Shown in pieces: positions 17,108-23,788 of a stretch of 49,963 nucleotides of DNA (position 1 is its first letter; each line of letters begins with the position of its first letter). The notes under the pieces are model-generated. The model did not search any database. It worked only from the letters and a program-made list of their open reading frames with translations, and was not told the origin of the DNA. Origin of the DNA: a virus. The translations under genes were made by a program, and so were the position numbers. Location of the stretch: the IMG/VR virus record IMGVR_UViG_3300045738_000994, positions 1 to 49,963 of that record; one strand, 5' to 3'.

Positions 17108-18220
17108 ATGATTTATCCATTACAAACACTCTACAAAAGAGACACAAACGGAAACATCCGTGAATGGACCGTTGAATATTGTGGTCCAGTTGGAGCAGGA
17201 CATAGAACTCTTGCTGGAATTAAAGATGGCAAACTTGTTACTTCCGGATGGAAATATACTGAAGGCAAAAATTTTGGTAAAGCAAATGCCACAACAGCTT
17301 TTGAACAAGCTCAGAAAGAAGCGGAAGCAAAATGGGATAAAGCTCTAGAGAAAGAGTATTTCAAAGACACAGCAGATGTCGATACTTACGACAAATTCAA
17401 ACCACAACTAGCACACGACTACACAAAAAGGCCACAATCAAGTGGTATTAGTCAACCTAAGTTAGATGGTATTAGATGTATTGCAAGGACAGATGGACTT
17501 TACACAAGAGCAGGTAAAGCAATCACAACATGTGATCATATCTTTTTAGCACTACAACCATTCTTTAAGGATAATCCACATGTCATTTTAGATGGTGAAC
17601 TTTACAATCACGAACTAAAGGCAGACTTCAACAAGATTACAAGTCTTGTTAGGAAAGCAAAACCTACACAAGAAGAACAGGATGAAACTTTTGCTAAAGT
17701 TCAATACCATGTATATGATATGGCATGGGTGGATGCACTTGCACTTGATGAAGGTTTCTTAGATAGAATGGAATATATAGAAGAACAAAACTTTCAACTT
17801 CCAATAGTTACTGTTGAAACTTCTATATGTGAAGATCAAGAAGCTTTAGATAAGTTATACTCAGAATATACTGAAGTTGGTTATGAAGGCCAAATGGTTC
17901 GTAACGATGCACTATACGAAAACAAAAGAAGTAAGAACTTACTTAAAAGAAAAGAGTTTATAACTGAAGAATTTGATGTTGTAAAAGTATTAGAAGGTTC
18001 AGGTAACTGGGCAGGATATGCCAAACACTTCCAACTTGAACTTGGAGATGGTAGAACATTTAGAAGTGGAGTTAGAGGCAATCAAGCATTGTTAAAAGGT
18101 TTATTGGAACAGGAAGTAAAACCCACTTGGGTTACATGTAGATACTTTCAACTATCCCCAGACGGAGTACCTAGATTTCCTGTTGTTATTGACTGGGGTA
18201 ATGGAGTTAGAAATGACTGA
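17108..18220 (+). CDS. ATP-dependent DNA ligase
   Basis: ATP-dependent DNA ligase of 370 aa that seals nicks through a lysyl-AMP intermediate. The adenylation motif is KLDGIR with catalytic K118. Other nucleotidyltransferase motifs are YTRAGKAI, LDGELY (motif III), YEGQMVRN (motif IV) and LLKRKEF (motif V), followed by an OB-fold region ending near RFPV. The first 85 residues form a separate beta-rich module containing YKRDTNGNIREW and GWKYTEGKNFGKANATT, resembling a WGR-like domain. Second gene of the operon starting at 16781; its last 8 nt overlap a zinc-ribbon peptide gene. Shorter than T4 gp30 (487 aa), so it is not simply the T4 ligase. Confidence 0.9.
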   Translation: MIYPLQTLYKRDTNGNIREWTVEYCGPVGAGHRTLAGIKDGKLVTSGWKYTEGKNFGKANATTAFEQAQKEAEAKWDKALEKEYFKDTADVDTYDKFKPQLAHDYTKRPQSSGISQPKLDGIRCIARTDGLYTRAGKAITTCDHIFLALQPFFKDNPHVILDGELYNHELKADFNKITSLVRKAKPTQEEQDETFAKVQYHVYDMAWVDALALDEGFLDRMEYIEEQNFQLPIVTVETSICEDQEALDKLYSEYTEVGYEGQMVRNDALYENKRSKNLLKRKEFITEEFDVVKVLEGSGNWAGYAKHFQLELGDGRTFRSGVRGNQALLKGLLEQEVKPTWVTCRYFQLSPDGVPRFPVVIDWGNGVRND

Positions 18221-18362
18221 ACAAGAACAAGCATGTGTAGATGCTCAGGCAGGAGCCCACCAGCAGGAACAAGAAGAGCAAGAAGCCAATGAAAAAGGCT
18301 TTTGCATTCACTGTGGTGAGACGCTAGATGATTGTACAGGTTACAAGTGTTGGATACGCTAA
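18213..18362 (+). CDS. 49-aa zinc-ribbon-like peptide
   Basis: A short ORF starting inside the ligase end. The N-terminal 28 residues are glutamine- and glutamate-rich and likely helical. The C-terminal 20 contain CIHCGETLDDC followed by TGYKCW, four cysteines spaced like a small zinc ribbon. The stop is immediately followed by the ATG of the nuclease gene, so it is embedded in the operon. The role is unknown; DNA binding or an adaptor for the adjacent ligase or nuclease would fit. Confidence 0.65.
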   Translation: MTEQEQACVDAQAGAHQQEQEEQEANEKGFCIHCGETLDDCTGYKCWIR

Positions 18363-19121
18363 ATGTATGTTTGCATTTGCAACGCAATAACAGTTAAAGA
18401 TTTAGAGAGAGACCCAGGACTTAGAAAGTTACTGGGAAACAAATGTGGGAGATGCATGCAATTTAATCATATACCCGTCGAAATAGACGAACTTAAACGA
18501 ATCAATACAGACAACGGAAGGAGATATATTACTCCTTCGGGAACTCATTACCCTTCAATTACGACGATCTTATCTCATAAATCAAAACCAAGCATCGATG
18601 CTTGGCGTAGGCGTGTGGGAGCAAAAGAAGCAAACAAAATAACACGAATTGCAACAACTCGTGGAACTTCAATTCATAAGCTCTGTGAGAATGCTCTACG
18701 TAATGAGCCAGAAGATCGGGAAACGCTATTCAGGCTTAGTATTTTAGATCAAGAAATGTATGGCCATTTCTGGCCTTTGTTGAGAGAAATAGACAATATA
18801 AGAGCAGTTGAAGCAACCTTATATTCAGATCATTTAAGACTGGCCGGACAGGTAGACTGTATTGCGGAATATAGAGGAAGATTGTCTGTAATAGATTTTA
18901 AAACATCTAAGAAAAAGAAAGAAAAGTGGATGTGTGAAAACATGTTCATACAATGTTCTGCTTATGCCATTATGTTTGAAGAAAGAACAGGGATTCCTGT
19001 AGATCAAACGGTAATTTTAATGGTTCAAGAAGATGAAGGCCCTGTGGTTTTTGTTGAAAAGAGAGACAACTATGTTTCTAAATTGATAGAAGCCAGAGAT
19101 GCTTACGAAAACGAAGCCTGA
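18363..19121 (+). CDS. PD-(D/E)XK exonuclease with N-terminal BFD-like [2Fe-2S] module
   Basis: A 252-aa fusion. Residues 1-31 (MYVCICNAITVKDL ... GNKCGRC) match the cysteine pattern of bacterioferritin-associated ferredoxin [2Fe-2S] domains (C4, C6, C28, C31), about ten residues shorter between the pairs than Bfd. From about residue 50 the sequence is a RecB/Cas4-like PD-(D/E)XK nuclease: YPSITTILSHKS, RGTSIHKLCE, AGQVDCI with the first acidic residue, VIDFKTSKK as the D-x-K core and a motif QCSAYAIMFEE with the QxxxY pattern. Likely a DNA exonuclease in recombination or host DNA breakdown. Last gene of the ligase operon, convergent with the lipoprotein. Confidence 0.78.
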   Translation: MYVCICNAITVKDLERDPGLRKLLGNKCGRCMQFNHIPVEIDELKRINTDNGRRYITPSGTHYPSITTILSHKSKPSIDAWRRRVGAKEANKITRIATTRGTSIHKLCENALRNEPEDRETLFRLSILDQEMYGHFWPLLREIDNIRAVEATLYSDHLRLAGQVDCIAEYRGRLSVIDFKTSKKKKEKWMCENMFIQCSAYAIMFEERTGIPVDQTVILMVQEDEGPVVFVEKRDNYVSKLIEARDAYENEA

Positions 19122-19164
19122 ATACACTCGAGATATACCCAGGCCCTTTAGTTTACTAGCTAGT

Positions 19165-19467
19165 TTATTCTTTTAACTCACCGGTTGGAAAGTCTGGTTT
19201 TTCAATTTCCACTTCTAGAGCATCTGTTGATTCGTCAACCTTATCAGCAGCCGATACAACGACTCCTGCTGTTGTTTCAACAACAAATGTGCCAACGTCT
19301 GTAACATCTTCAGCTACGGCTACTACAATGTTTTTAGCACCTTGTACCGTAACATCTATTGCTGTTGCAGCAACGTTACGAACTGTGTCTATGGCTGCAC
19401 CAACCGAGGCACATCCACTGGCAGTTATTGTGAGGAAAAGAAAAACAGCTGTTATTATTCTTTTCAT
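19165..19467 (-). CDS. Small lipoprotein, possible outer spanin-like
   Basis: About 100 aa with a lipoprotein signal: MKRIITAVFLFLTITASGC, the cysteine being the lipidation site. The mature part is rich in A, V, D and T, with few charges, and probably amphipathic. Start chosen at 19467 because AGGGAGAAAAC lies directly upstream; a GTG at 19500 would extend it by 11 residues but bury the signal peptide. It would sit in the inner or outer membrane facing the periplasm. The context (a late promoter, a membrane peptide gene and a cell-wall hydrolase) suggests lysis or superinfection control; the function is not demonstrated. Confidence 0.7.
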   Translation of the reverse strand: MKRIITAVFLFLTITASGCASVGAAIDTVRNVAATAIDVTVQGAKNIVVAVAEDVTDVGTFVVETTAGVVVSAADKVDESTDALEVEIEKPDFPTGELKE

Positions 19468-19478
19468 GTTTTCTCCCT

Positions 19479-19500
19479 GTGGCAATAAAAAACTTGCCAC
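19479..19500 (-). promoter_or_regulatory. 5'-terminal stem-loop of the lipoprotein mRNA
   Basis: Perfect 7-bp inverted repeat GTGGCAA / TTGCCAC with an 8-nt A/T loop. The predicted late transcript starts at 19500, so the mRNA would begin exactly with this stem-loop, followed by the Shine-Dalgarno and ATG. It may protect the 5' end or modulate initiation. Confidence 0.55.
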
Positions 19501-19505
19501 TGTGT

Positions 19506-19513
19506 TATTTATA
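19506..19513 (-). promoter_or_regulatory. T4-type late promoter TATAAATA (minus)
   Basis: Perfect TATAAATA on the minus strand; predicted start site 19500, 33 nt ahead of the lipoprotein ATG. Confidence 0.7.
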
Positions 19514-19554
19514 TAAAACAGATGTTAAATGAGCTATTTTTTTAGGTGAAAGTA

Positions 19555-19576
19555 AGGGCAATCCTAAGATCACCCT
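19555..19576 (-). terminator. Probable hairpin terminator after the 33-aa membrane peptide
   Basis: AGGGTGATC-TTAG-GATTGCCCT forms a 9-bp stem (two G-U pairs) with a UUAG loop, 11 nt past the stop at 19587. The following tract is only moderately U-rich (TACTTTC). Confidence 0.5.
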
Positions 19577-19586
19577 GCATTGGTGT

Positions 19587-19688
19587 TTATGAGCTTATAA
19601 CAGATCCGATTAGCCAACCGCAAAAGAAAAATGCTGCTGCCCATCCAGGATATTGTTTACAAAACTCCCATATTTGCTGTATGAACAT
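19587..19688 (-). CDS. 33-aa membrane peptide, holin-like or spanin-like
   Basis: Short minus-strand ORF. An amphipathic start (MFIQQIWEFCKQ) is followed by a single hydrophobic segment PGWAAAFFFCGWLIGSVISS long enough to cross a membrane. It lies 17 nt behind the predicted start of a perfect late promoter and ahead of a hairpin terminator, so it behaves as a compact, independently transcribed unit. The ribosome site is weak (ACGGA). The size is below most holins; the location near a lipoprotein and a cell-wall hydrolase gene makes a lysis role plausible but unproven. Confidence 0.55.
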   Translation of the reverse strand: MFIQQIWEFCKQYPGWAAAFFFCGWLIGSVISS

Positions 19689-19710
19689 TATTATCCGTGG
19701 GCTTATATAA

Positions 19711-19718
19711 TATTTATA
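19711..19718 (-). promoter_or_regulatory. T4-type late promoter TATAAATA (minus)
   Basis: Perfect TATAAATA on the minus strand with predicted start at 19705, driving the 33-aa membrane peptide. It diverges from the plus-strand promoters of the hydrolase gene. Confidence 0.65.
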
Positions 19719-19745
19719 CACACAGAGTTTTTGGTACTTTGGGGC

Positions 19746-19774
19746 TTGATTTGTGCCTCAGATTTGTATATAAT
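19746..19774 (+). promoter_or_regulatory. Sigma70-type promoter TTGATT-N17-TATAAT
   Basis: TTGATT at 19746-19751 and TATAAT at 19769-19774 with the optimal 17-nt spacer. Placed just upstream of a late promoter for the same gene, so the hydrolase gene could be transcribed both early and late. Confidence 0.7.
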
Positions 19775-19780
19775 ATACGA

Positions 19781-19788
19781 TATAAATA
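19781..19788 (+). promoter_or_regulatory. T4-type late promoter TATAAATA
   Basis: Perfect TATAAATA; predicted start 19794, leaving a 19-nt leader that includes the strong AAAGGAGG ahead of the ATG at 19813. Confidence 0.7.
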
Positions 19789-19812
19789 AGGAAATAAAGG
19801 AGGCAACTGACT

Positions 19813-20316
19813 ATGTCTAAATGGCCATTGTTACCAATATTATTATTAGGATTTTACTCCGGGCCTGTTAAGGCTGATTATGTTGATGAAGTCCTATGTT
19901 TGGCAGAGAATATATATTTTGAAGCTAGAAGCGAATCAGCTGCTGGAAGAATGGCAGTAGCTCTAGTAACATTCAATAGAGTAGAGCACCCAAACTTTCC
20001 TGACACGGTTTGTGGTGTTGTTAAACAGACTAAATACTATCCTAGCGGTAGAATTGATTTACATTCATGTCAATTCAGCTGGTATTGTGATGGTAAATCT
20101 GATAAACCAACAGAAGAATGTTTTGATGAAATATACCTATTATCAGTTGTAATGATGACTTGGAGGACATGGCCGGGAGGCAAAACAGGTCCATTGGTGG
20201 ATGTAACACAAGGTGCTTTGTGGTATCACAGTAAGGGGGTTATGCCTAATTGGGCATCCCATTATCTTAAAACGGTTAGTATAGACAACCATATCTTCTA
20301 TAAACCTCTTGATTAA
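19813..20316 (+). CDS. Secreted SleB-type cell-wall hydrolase
   Basis: Hydrolase_2/SleB-type cell-wall hydrolase of 167 aa. A signal peptide is visible (MSKWPLLPILLLGFYSGPVKA). The catalytic domain has LCLAENIYFEARSES with the family's glutamates, VALVTFNRV, FPDTVCGVVKQ, CQFSWYCDG and GALWYHS ... IDNHIFYK. It should cleave peptidoglycan after export through Sec. The strong AAAGGAGG gives a clear start, and both a sigma70-type and a late promoter precede it. The window also holds a GH24 lysozyme (25707), so the phage has two muralytic enzymes, one exported and one without a signal peptide. Confidence 0.88.
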   Translation: MSKWPLLPILLLGFYSGPVKADYVDEVLCLAENIYFEARSESAAGRMAVALVTFNRVEHPNFPDTVCGVVKQTKYYPSGRIDLHSCQFSWYCDGKSDKPTEECFDEIYLLSVVMMTWRTWPGGKTGPLVDVTQGALWYHSKGVMPNWASHYLKTVSIDNHIFYKPLD

Positions 20317-20343
20317 TAGTTCTAAAGAAACTATAATAACACT

Positions 20344-21243
20344 ATGTTAACGGATATGCCTAATATTATAGTTACAGGTGGTTGTGGATTTATTGGATCA
20401 CATCTTGTATCTAACTTACTTGAACAAGGATTTTTTGTTACAGTAATAGACGATAATAGACAAGGACAAGTTTATTATAAACATGACAACGTCGAGTATC
20501 ACAAAACTGAAGTATCAACTTTTAATCCACATCACGCAACAATAGAACCCCCTTCTTGTATATTTCATCTAGCAAACAGCCCAAGAGTTAGACGTGCTTT
20601 AGAATATCCATCAGAAACAATAACCAATAATATCGCTACAACTGCAAGGGTGGCCGACTGGGCGAGAATATTTAATTGTAAATTATTTTTTGCTACTTCT
20701 TCGAGTACACAATATCAAGAAGCACGAGAAAATCCTTACACGTTTAGCAAAATAATGTGTGAACAGCTGCTATATTTGTATAGGAAATTATATTCTTTAG
20801 ATTATGTTTTGATGTATTTTTATAATGTATATGGACCTGGCGAGGCTGACTATGGAGAATATAGTACAGTCGTTAGGAAATTTAAACAAGACTATTTAAA
20901 AGGCGATGCGTTGACAATTTATGGAACAGGGAAAAAGGAAAGAGACTTTACTCATGTTCATGATGTGGTACAAGGAATGTTACAGCTTATGGCTGATCCA
21001 GATGTTCCTGGTGTAGCCCATCTTGGAAGGGGTGATCCTAGAACAATCTTATCTATAGCAGAAAGTTTTAGTCATCCTGTGGTACATACATTTGATAGAA
21101 AGGGAGAAGCAAAGCGCACCTATTGCACAACACCTTATATAGAATGCCCTAATGATGTCCACGATTATATTAAAAATTGGGTGAAGGAGAATAAACGTAA
21201 TGACAGCAAGAGTAGTAGTAGACAACACGATAAAAATGACTGA
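20344..21243 (+). CDS. NAD-dependent epimerase/dehydratase (extended SDR, GalE-like)
   Basis: Nucleotide-sugar epimerase or dehydratase of 299 aa. The NAD-binding glycine motif is VTGGCGFIGSHL at the N-terminus, followed by the acidic residue at the end of strand 2 (VIDDNRQG). The catalytic YxxxK is in NPYTFSKIMCEQ and the Thr/Ser before it in FFATSSSTQ. YNVYGPGE and RDFTHVHDVV are typical of the sugar-binding half. An ATG at 20356 (MPNIIVTGG) would fit the family N-terminus slightly better. No strong ribosome site is seen. It may supply a sugar for the glycosyltransferase-like protein at 11900. The last 44 nt overlap gp33. Confidence 0.88.
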   Translation: MLTDMPNIIVTGGCGFIGSHLVSNLLEQGFFVTVIDDNRQGQVYYKHDNVEYHKTEVSTFNPHHATIEPPSCIFHLANSPRVRRALEYPSETITNNIATTARVADWARIFNCKLFFATSSSTQYQEARENPYTFSKIMCEQLLYLYRKLYSLDYVLMYFYNVYGPGEADYGEYSTVVRKFKQDYLKGDALTIYGTGKKERDFTHVHDVVQGMLQLMADPDVPGVAHLGRGDPRTILSIAESFSHPVVHTFDRKGEAKRTYCTTPYIECPNDVHDYIKNWVKENKRNDSKSSSRQHDKND

Positions 21244-21499
21244 AGAAAAAGTTAGTGATGTCTTTCTTGTTACAAAGGAGTTTCACACCTCTACGGAGTT
21301 TTCACAACATATCGAAAGGCTGGCTTTTAATTCCAACTCGTCGTGCATGGATATGGTTTGTGATTATTGTGAGAAGAGAAATATTGAAATTGAAAGTATT
21401 AGTAAGTTTTTAACAGCTTCTATCAAAGCAAAGATAAAAGAAGAAGCTTTAGATCTAAATTTACTTAAAGAAAAGAGAAAGAGTAGCTTACCTATATGA
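21200..21499 (+). CDS. 33: Late transcription coactivator, T4 gp33-like
   Basis: A 99-aa protein matching the gp33 late-transcription coactivator of T4-like marine phages in size, place and sequence style: EFSQHIERLAFNSNSSCMDMVCDYCEKRNIE, SISKFLTASIKAKIKEEAL and a basic C-terminal tail. In T4, gp33 bridges RNA polymerase with the sliding clamp and acts with gp55 at TATAAATA promoters, which fits the many such sites here. Start at 21200 is supported by AAGGAGA; an internal ATG at 21236 is possible. As in T4 it lies upstream of genes 59 and 32. Confidence 0.82.
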   Translation: MTARVVVDNTIKMTEEKVSDVFLVTKEFHTSTEFSQHIERLAFNSNSSCMDMVCDYCEKRNIEIESISKFLTASIKAKIKEEALDLNLLKEKRKSSLPI

Positions 21500-22191
21500 C
21501 AAAACCATCCAACACAAAGGAAGGAAAAAGGTTTCAAAAATATTTAGACTGGGCAGAGTTTGAGTATTTTCATATAGCGAACGGTAAAACTGTTTTAGAA
21601 TTTGGCCCTTTATCAGGCTTACAAACAGAAATAATACTAAAAAATAAACCTCTCGCCTATATGGGTGTAGAGCCTAATACAGATGATTCGTTTGATGCAC
21701 TCATTCAAACAGTTAAATACCATTACTGGGGATCAACCTTGACACCACAGCGTCGTGGTGTAGGCAAAGGTAAAGGAGTAGTATTCCCAGGAACCGCAAA
21801 TGATTTTTACAAAGAACAGAAAGAGCATTATGATGTAGTTTTTTGTTGTGGTTTATTATATCATTTACTTAGTCCACAAGACTTATTAGAAAAAATAGTT
21901 AATTACAATACTCCTGAATTTATAGTAATATCAAGTACGCATATTGATACAGACACGTTTCAAGAATATGAAAGCAAGTATTTAGAAAATTCATTTGGAA
22001 GAGTAGTAGAAAATGATATTACAAAGCCTATAAGACTTAGTTTATTATTGTCCTCAGAAACAGTAAAACAAATGATGAAGTCAATGGGGTTCTTGTGTAT
22101 AAAAGAACATACAGCAGAAGAAGTATCTAAAATCTGGACAACAGATGCAGGTGTTCCTTATTATTGGCAGATGTATCGTGGACCCGTTTGA
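21496..22191 (+). CDS. Class I SAM-dependent methyltransferase
   Basis: A 231-aa protein with clear class I methyltransferase motifs: VLEFGPLSGLQTEI (motif I), YMGVEPN (motif II, acidic residue), DVVFCCGLLYHL (motif IV) and EFIVISSTH (motif V). No DNA methyltransferase catalytic motif such as DPPY or PC was seen, so a small-molecule, lipid, sugar or protein substrate is more likely. Inserted between gp33 and gp59, which are adjacent in T4, with an ATGA-type junction to gp33 and a 14-nt overlap with gp59. Confidence 0.8.
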   Translation: MTKPSNTKEGKRFQKYLDWAEFEYFHIANGKTVLEFGPLSGLQTEIILKNKPLAYMGVEPNTDDSFDALIQTVKYHYWGSTLTPQRRGVGKGKGVVFPGTANDFYKEQKEHYDVVFCCGLLYHLLSPQDLLEKIVNYNTPEFIVISSTHIDTDTFQEYESKYLENSFGRVVENDITKPIRLSLLLSSETVKQMMKSMGFLCIKEHTAEEVSKIWTTDAGVPYYWQMYRGPV

Positions 22192-22789
22192 CGTTTATAA
22201 AATTTATTTATCTCTTAAATTACATTTTACAACAGAGTCCTATGACATAACTAAGTACAAATATGCAGCTAAAGGAAAAAGAGAAACATTTTTAAAACGT
22301 AAGGACTTACCTGTTCTTCGTAAGTTGGCCAGGGATTTTAGAAGACAAGAAATAATAGATATCCTTGTTGCCAATTTTGTATCAGGAGATCGTTGGGGAG
22401 GCATGTTTGATGTTGAAGCAATGGAAACACATAAAAGGTGGAAAGCTAATAAAGAAAAATTAGCATATACATTTGAACAAGATTTAAATACCATTCAATT
22501 AAGAATGGAAAAGGATAATATAGAAGATGCTACAACAGGTGAACAGCATCCTCTAATATTAAGATTGTTATTAGGTAGAAAAATAACACTTGAAACTGTG
22601 GTTATATTAAACAAAGGATTAGATTTTATTGATGATTATAAAGATGATTTGATATTAAAAGATACATGTTTATTGGTTAAAAAGTATGGTCCGTTTATAA
22701 CGAAAAATACCATAACACTATTGAATAAGCATCGAACCCTTATAAATATAATTGCTAGGACTAGAAATAGTTCTAATACAAAAATATAA
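22178..22789 (+). CDS. 59: Replicative helicase loader, T4 gp59-like (GTG start)
   Basis: Loader of the gp41 helicase onto gp32-coated DNA. Recognised by the N-terminal pattern DPFDVYKIYLSLKLHF, YDITKYKYA, FLKRKDLPVLRKLARDF, EIIDILVANFVSG and the C-terminal all-helical part ending near LINIIARTRN. Length 203 aa versus 217 in T4. I chose the GTG at 22178 because the homologous region begins right there; the ATG at 22145 would add 11 residues from inside the methyltransferase gene. Located directly before gp32, as in T4. Confidence 0.85.
   Translation: MDPFDVYKIYLSLKLHFTTESYDITKYKYAAKGKRETFLKRKDLPVLRKLARDFRRQEIIDILVANFVSGDRWGGMFDVEAMETHKRWKANKEKLAYTFEQDLNTIQLRMEKDNIEDATTGEQHPLILRLLLGRKITLETVVILNKGLDFIDDYKDDLILKDTCLLVKKYGPFITKNTITLLNKHRTLINIIARTRNSSNTKI
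22741..22748 (+). promoter_or_regulatory. Possible late promoter TATAAATA inside gp59
   Basis: TATAAATA within the last codons of gp59, about 70 nt ahead of gp32. It could give late gp32 transcription, but in AT-rich coding sequence it may be chance. Confidence 0.35.
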
Positions 22790-22820
22790 CGTAATACAAC
22801 GCAATACAAAGGAGAACTAT

Positions 22821-23732
22821 ATGTCGTTTAATACACTTTCAGACCTCAGAAAACAAAGAGGCAACTTCGACAACTTAATGAAAGAAGTCGAAAAAATCTC
22901 AAATCCCCAATCTTTTAAAAAACAAGATGAGCGGGAATGGAAAGCAACAGTAGACAAGGTAGGTAACGGTTATGCCGTTATTAGATTCTTGCCTGCACCT
23001 CAAGGCGAAGATATGCCCTGGGTTAGAATGTGGAATCATGGATTCCAAGGACCAACCGGGAAATGGTATATCGAAAATTCACTTACAACTTTAAACAAAC
23101 AAGACCCTGCTTCGGAATTAAATTCGGAACTTTGGAATTCTGGTGTTGAAGCAAATAAGGATATTGCCCGTAAGCAAAAGAGGCGCCTTAATTATTGGGC
23201 TAACATTCTAGTCGTTGAAGACAAATCCAATCCAGATACGGTAGGTAATGTATATTACTACAAATTTGGCAAGAAAATCTTTGACAAGATTAAAGATGTT
23301 ATGCAACCACAATTTGAAGACGAAAACCCAGTCAATCCTTTTGACTTTTGGGAAGGAGCGAACTTCAAATTAAAAATTCGACAGGTAGAAGGCTATCGTA
23401 ATTATGATAAGAGTGAATTTGACAAAGCCTCACCTATTGATAGTAGTGAAGAGAAAATTGAAGAAGTTTGGGCTAAACAACATTCTTTACAAGAGAAGGT
23501 TGGACCAAGCGAATTCAAAACCTATGAAGAGCTTAAAGCTAAATTAGATTTAGTTCTTTCGGGTGGTCCTAAAGTCGCAACGGCTGAACAGATCTCTCAA
23601 ATTACGAATGATGCAGCAGACGATCATTTTATGGAAACAGTGAAAAGCGTTCAAGCAGCACCAGAACCTTCAACCAACAATGACGACGAAGATGAAACTT
23701 TGTCTTATTTTAAATCCCTGGCTGAAGACTAA
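22821..23732 (+). CDS. 32: Single-stranded DNA-binding protein, T4 gp32-like
   Basis: ssDNA-binding protein of replication and recombination, 303 aa. Matches T4 gp32 in the segment LNYWANILVVEDKSNP, YYYKFGKKIFDKI, FWEGANFKLKIRQVEGYRNYD and in the acidic C-terminal tail DDEDETLSYFKSLAED that binds partner proteins. The region that carries the zinc ligands in T4 is replaced by GKWYIENSLTTLNKQD..., and the whole protein contains no cysteine, so the zinc site is lost. Start at 22821 has a strong AAGGAG; an upstream ATG at 22752 is not used. Followed by a strong terminator. Confidence 0.93.
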   Translation: MSFNTLSDLRKQRGNFDNLMKEVEKISNPQSFKKQDEREWKATVDKVGNGYAVIRFLPAPQGEDMPWVRMWNHGFQGPTGKWYIENSLTTLNKQDPASELNSELWNSGVEANKDIARKQKRRLNYWANILVVEDKSNPDTVGNVYYYKFGKKIFDKIKDVMQPQFEDENPVNPFDFWEGANFKLKIRQVEGYRNYDKSEFDKASPIDSSEEKIEEVWAKQHSLQEKVGPSEFKTYEELKAKLDLVLSGGPKVATAEQISQITNDAADDHFMETVKSVQAAPEPSTNNDDEDETLSYFKSLAED

Positions 23733-23748
23733 ACTTTCAAAGTTTTGG

Positions 23749-23773
23749 AGCCCTCTTAGGAGGGCTTCTTTTT
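23749..23773 (+). terminator. Rho-independent terminator after gp32
   Basis: AGCCCTC-TTAG-GAGGGCT, a 7-bp GC-rich perfect stem with a UUAG loop, followed by TTCTTTTT. It closes the replication operon and sits right before a late promoter. Confidence 0.9.
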
Positions 23774-23775
23774 GA

Positions 23776-23783
23776 CATAAATA
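23776..23783 (+). promoter_or_regulatory. T4-type late promoter CATAAATA
   Basis: One-mismatch late promoter directly behind the gp32 terminator. Predicted start 23789 equals the A of the desaturase ATG; no Shine-Dalgarno is present. Confidence 0.65.
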
Positions 23784-23788
23784 GTGGT

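Noticed and set aside
19122-19164. Bidirectional terminator between nuclease and lipoprotein genes
   Set aside because: Only a short ACTAGCTAGT palindrome is visible, too weak and without a T tract.
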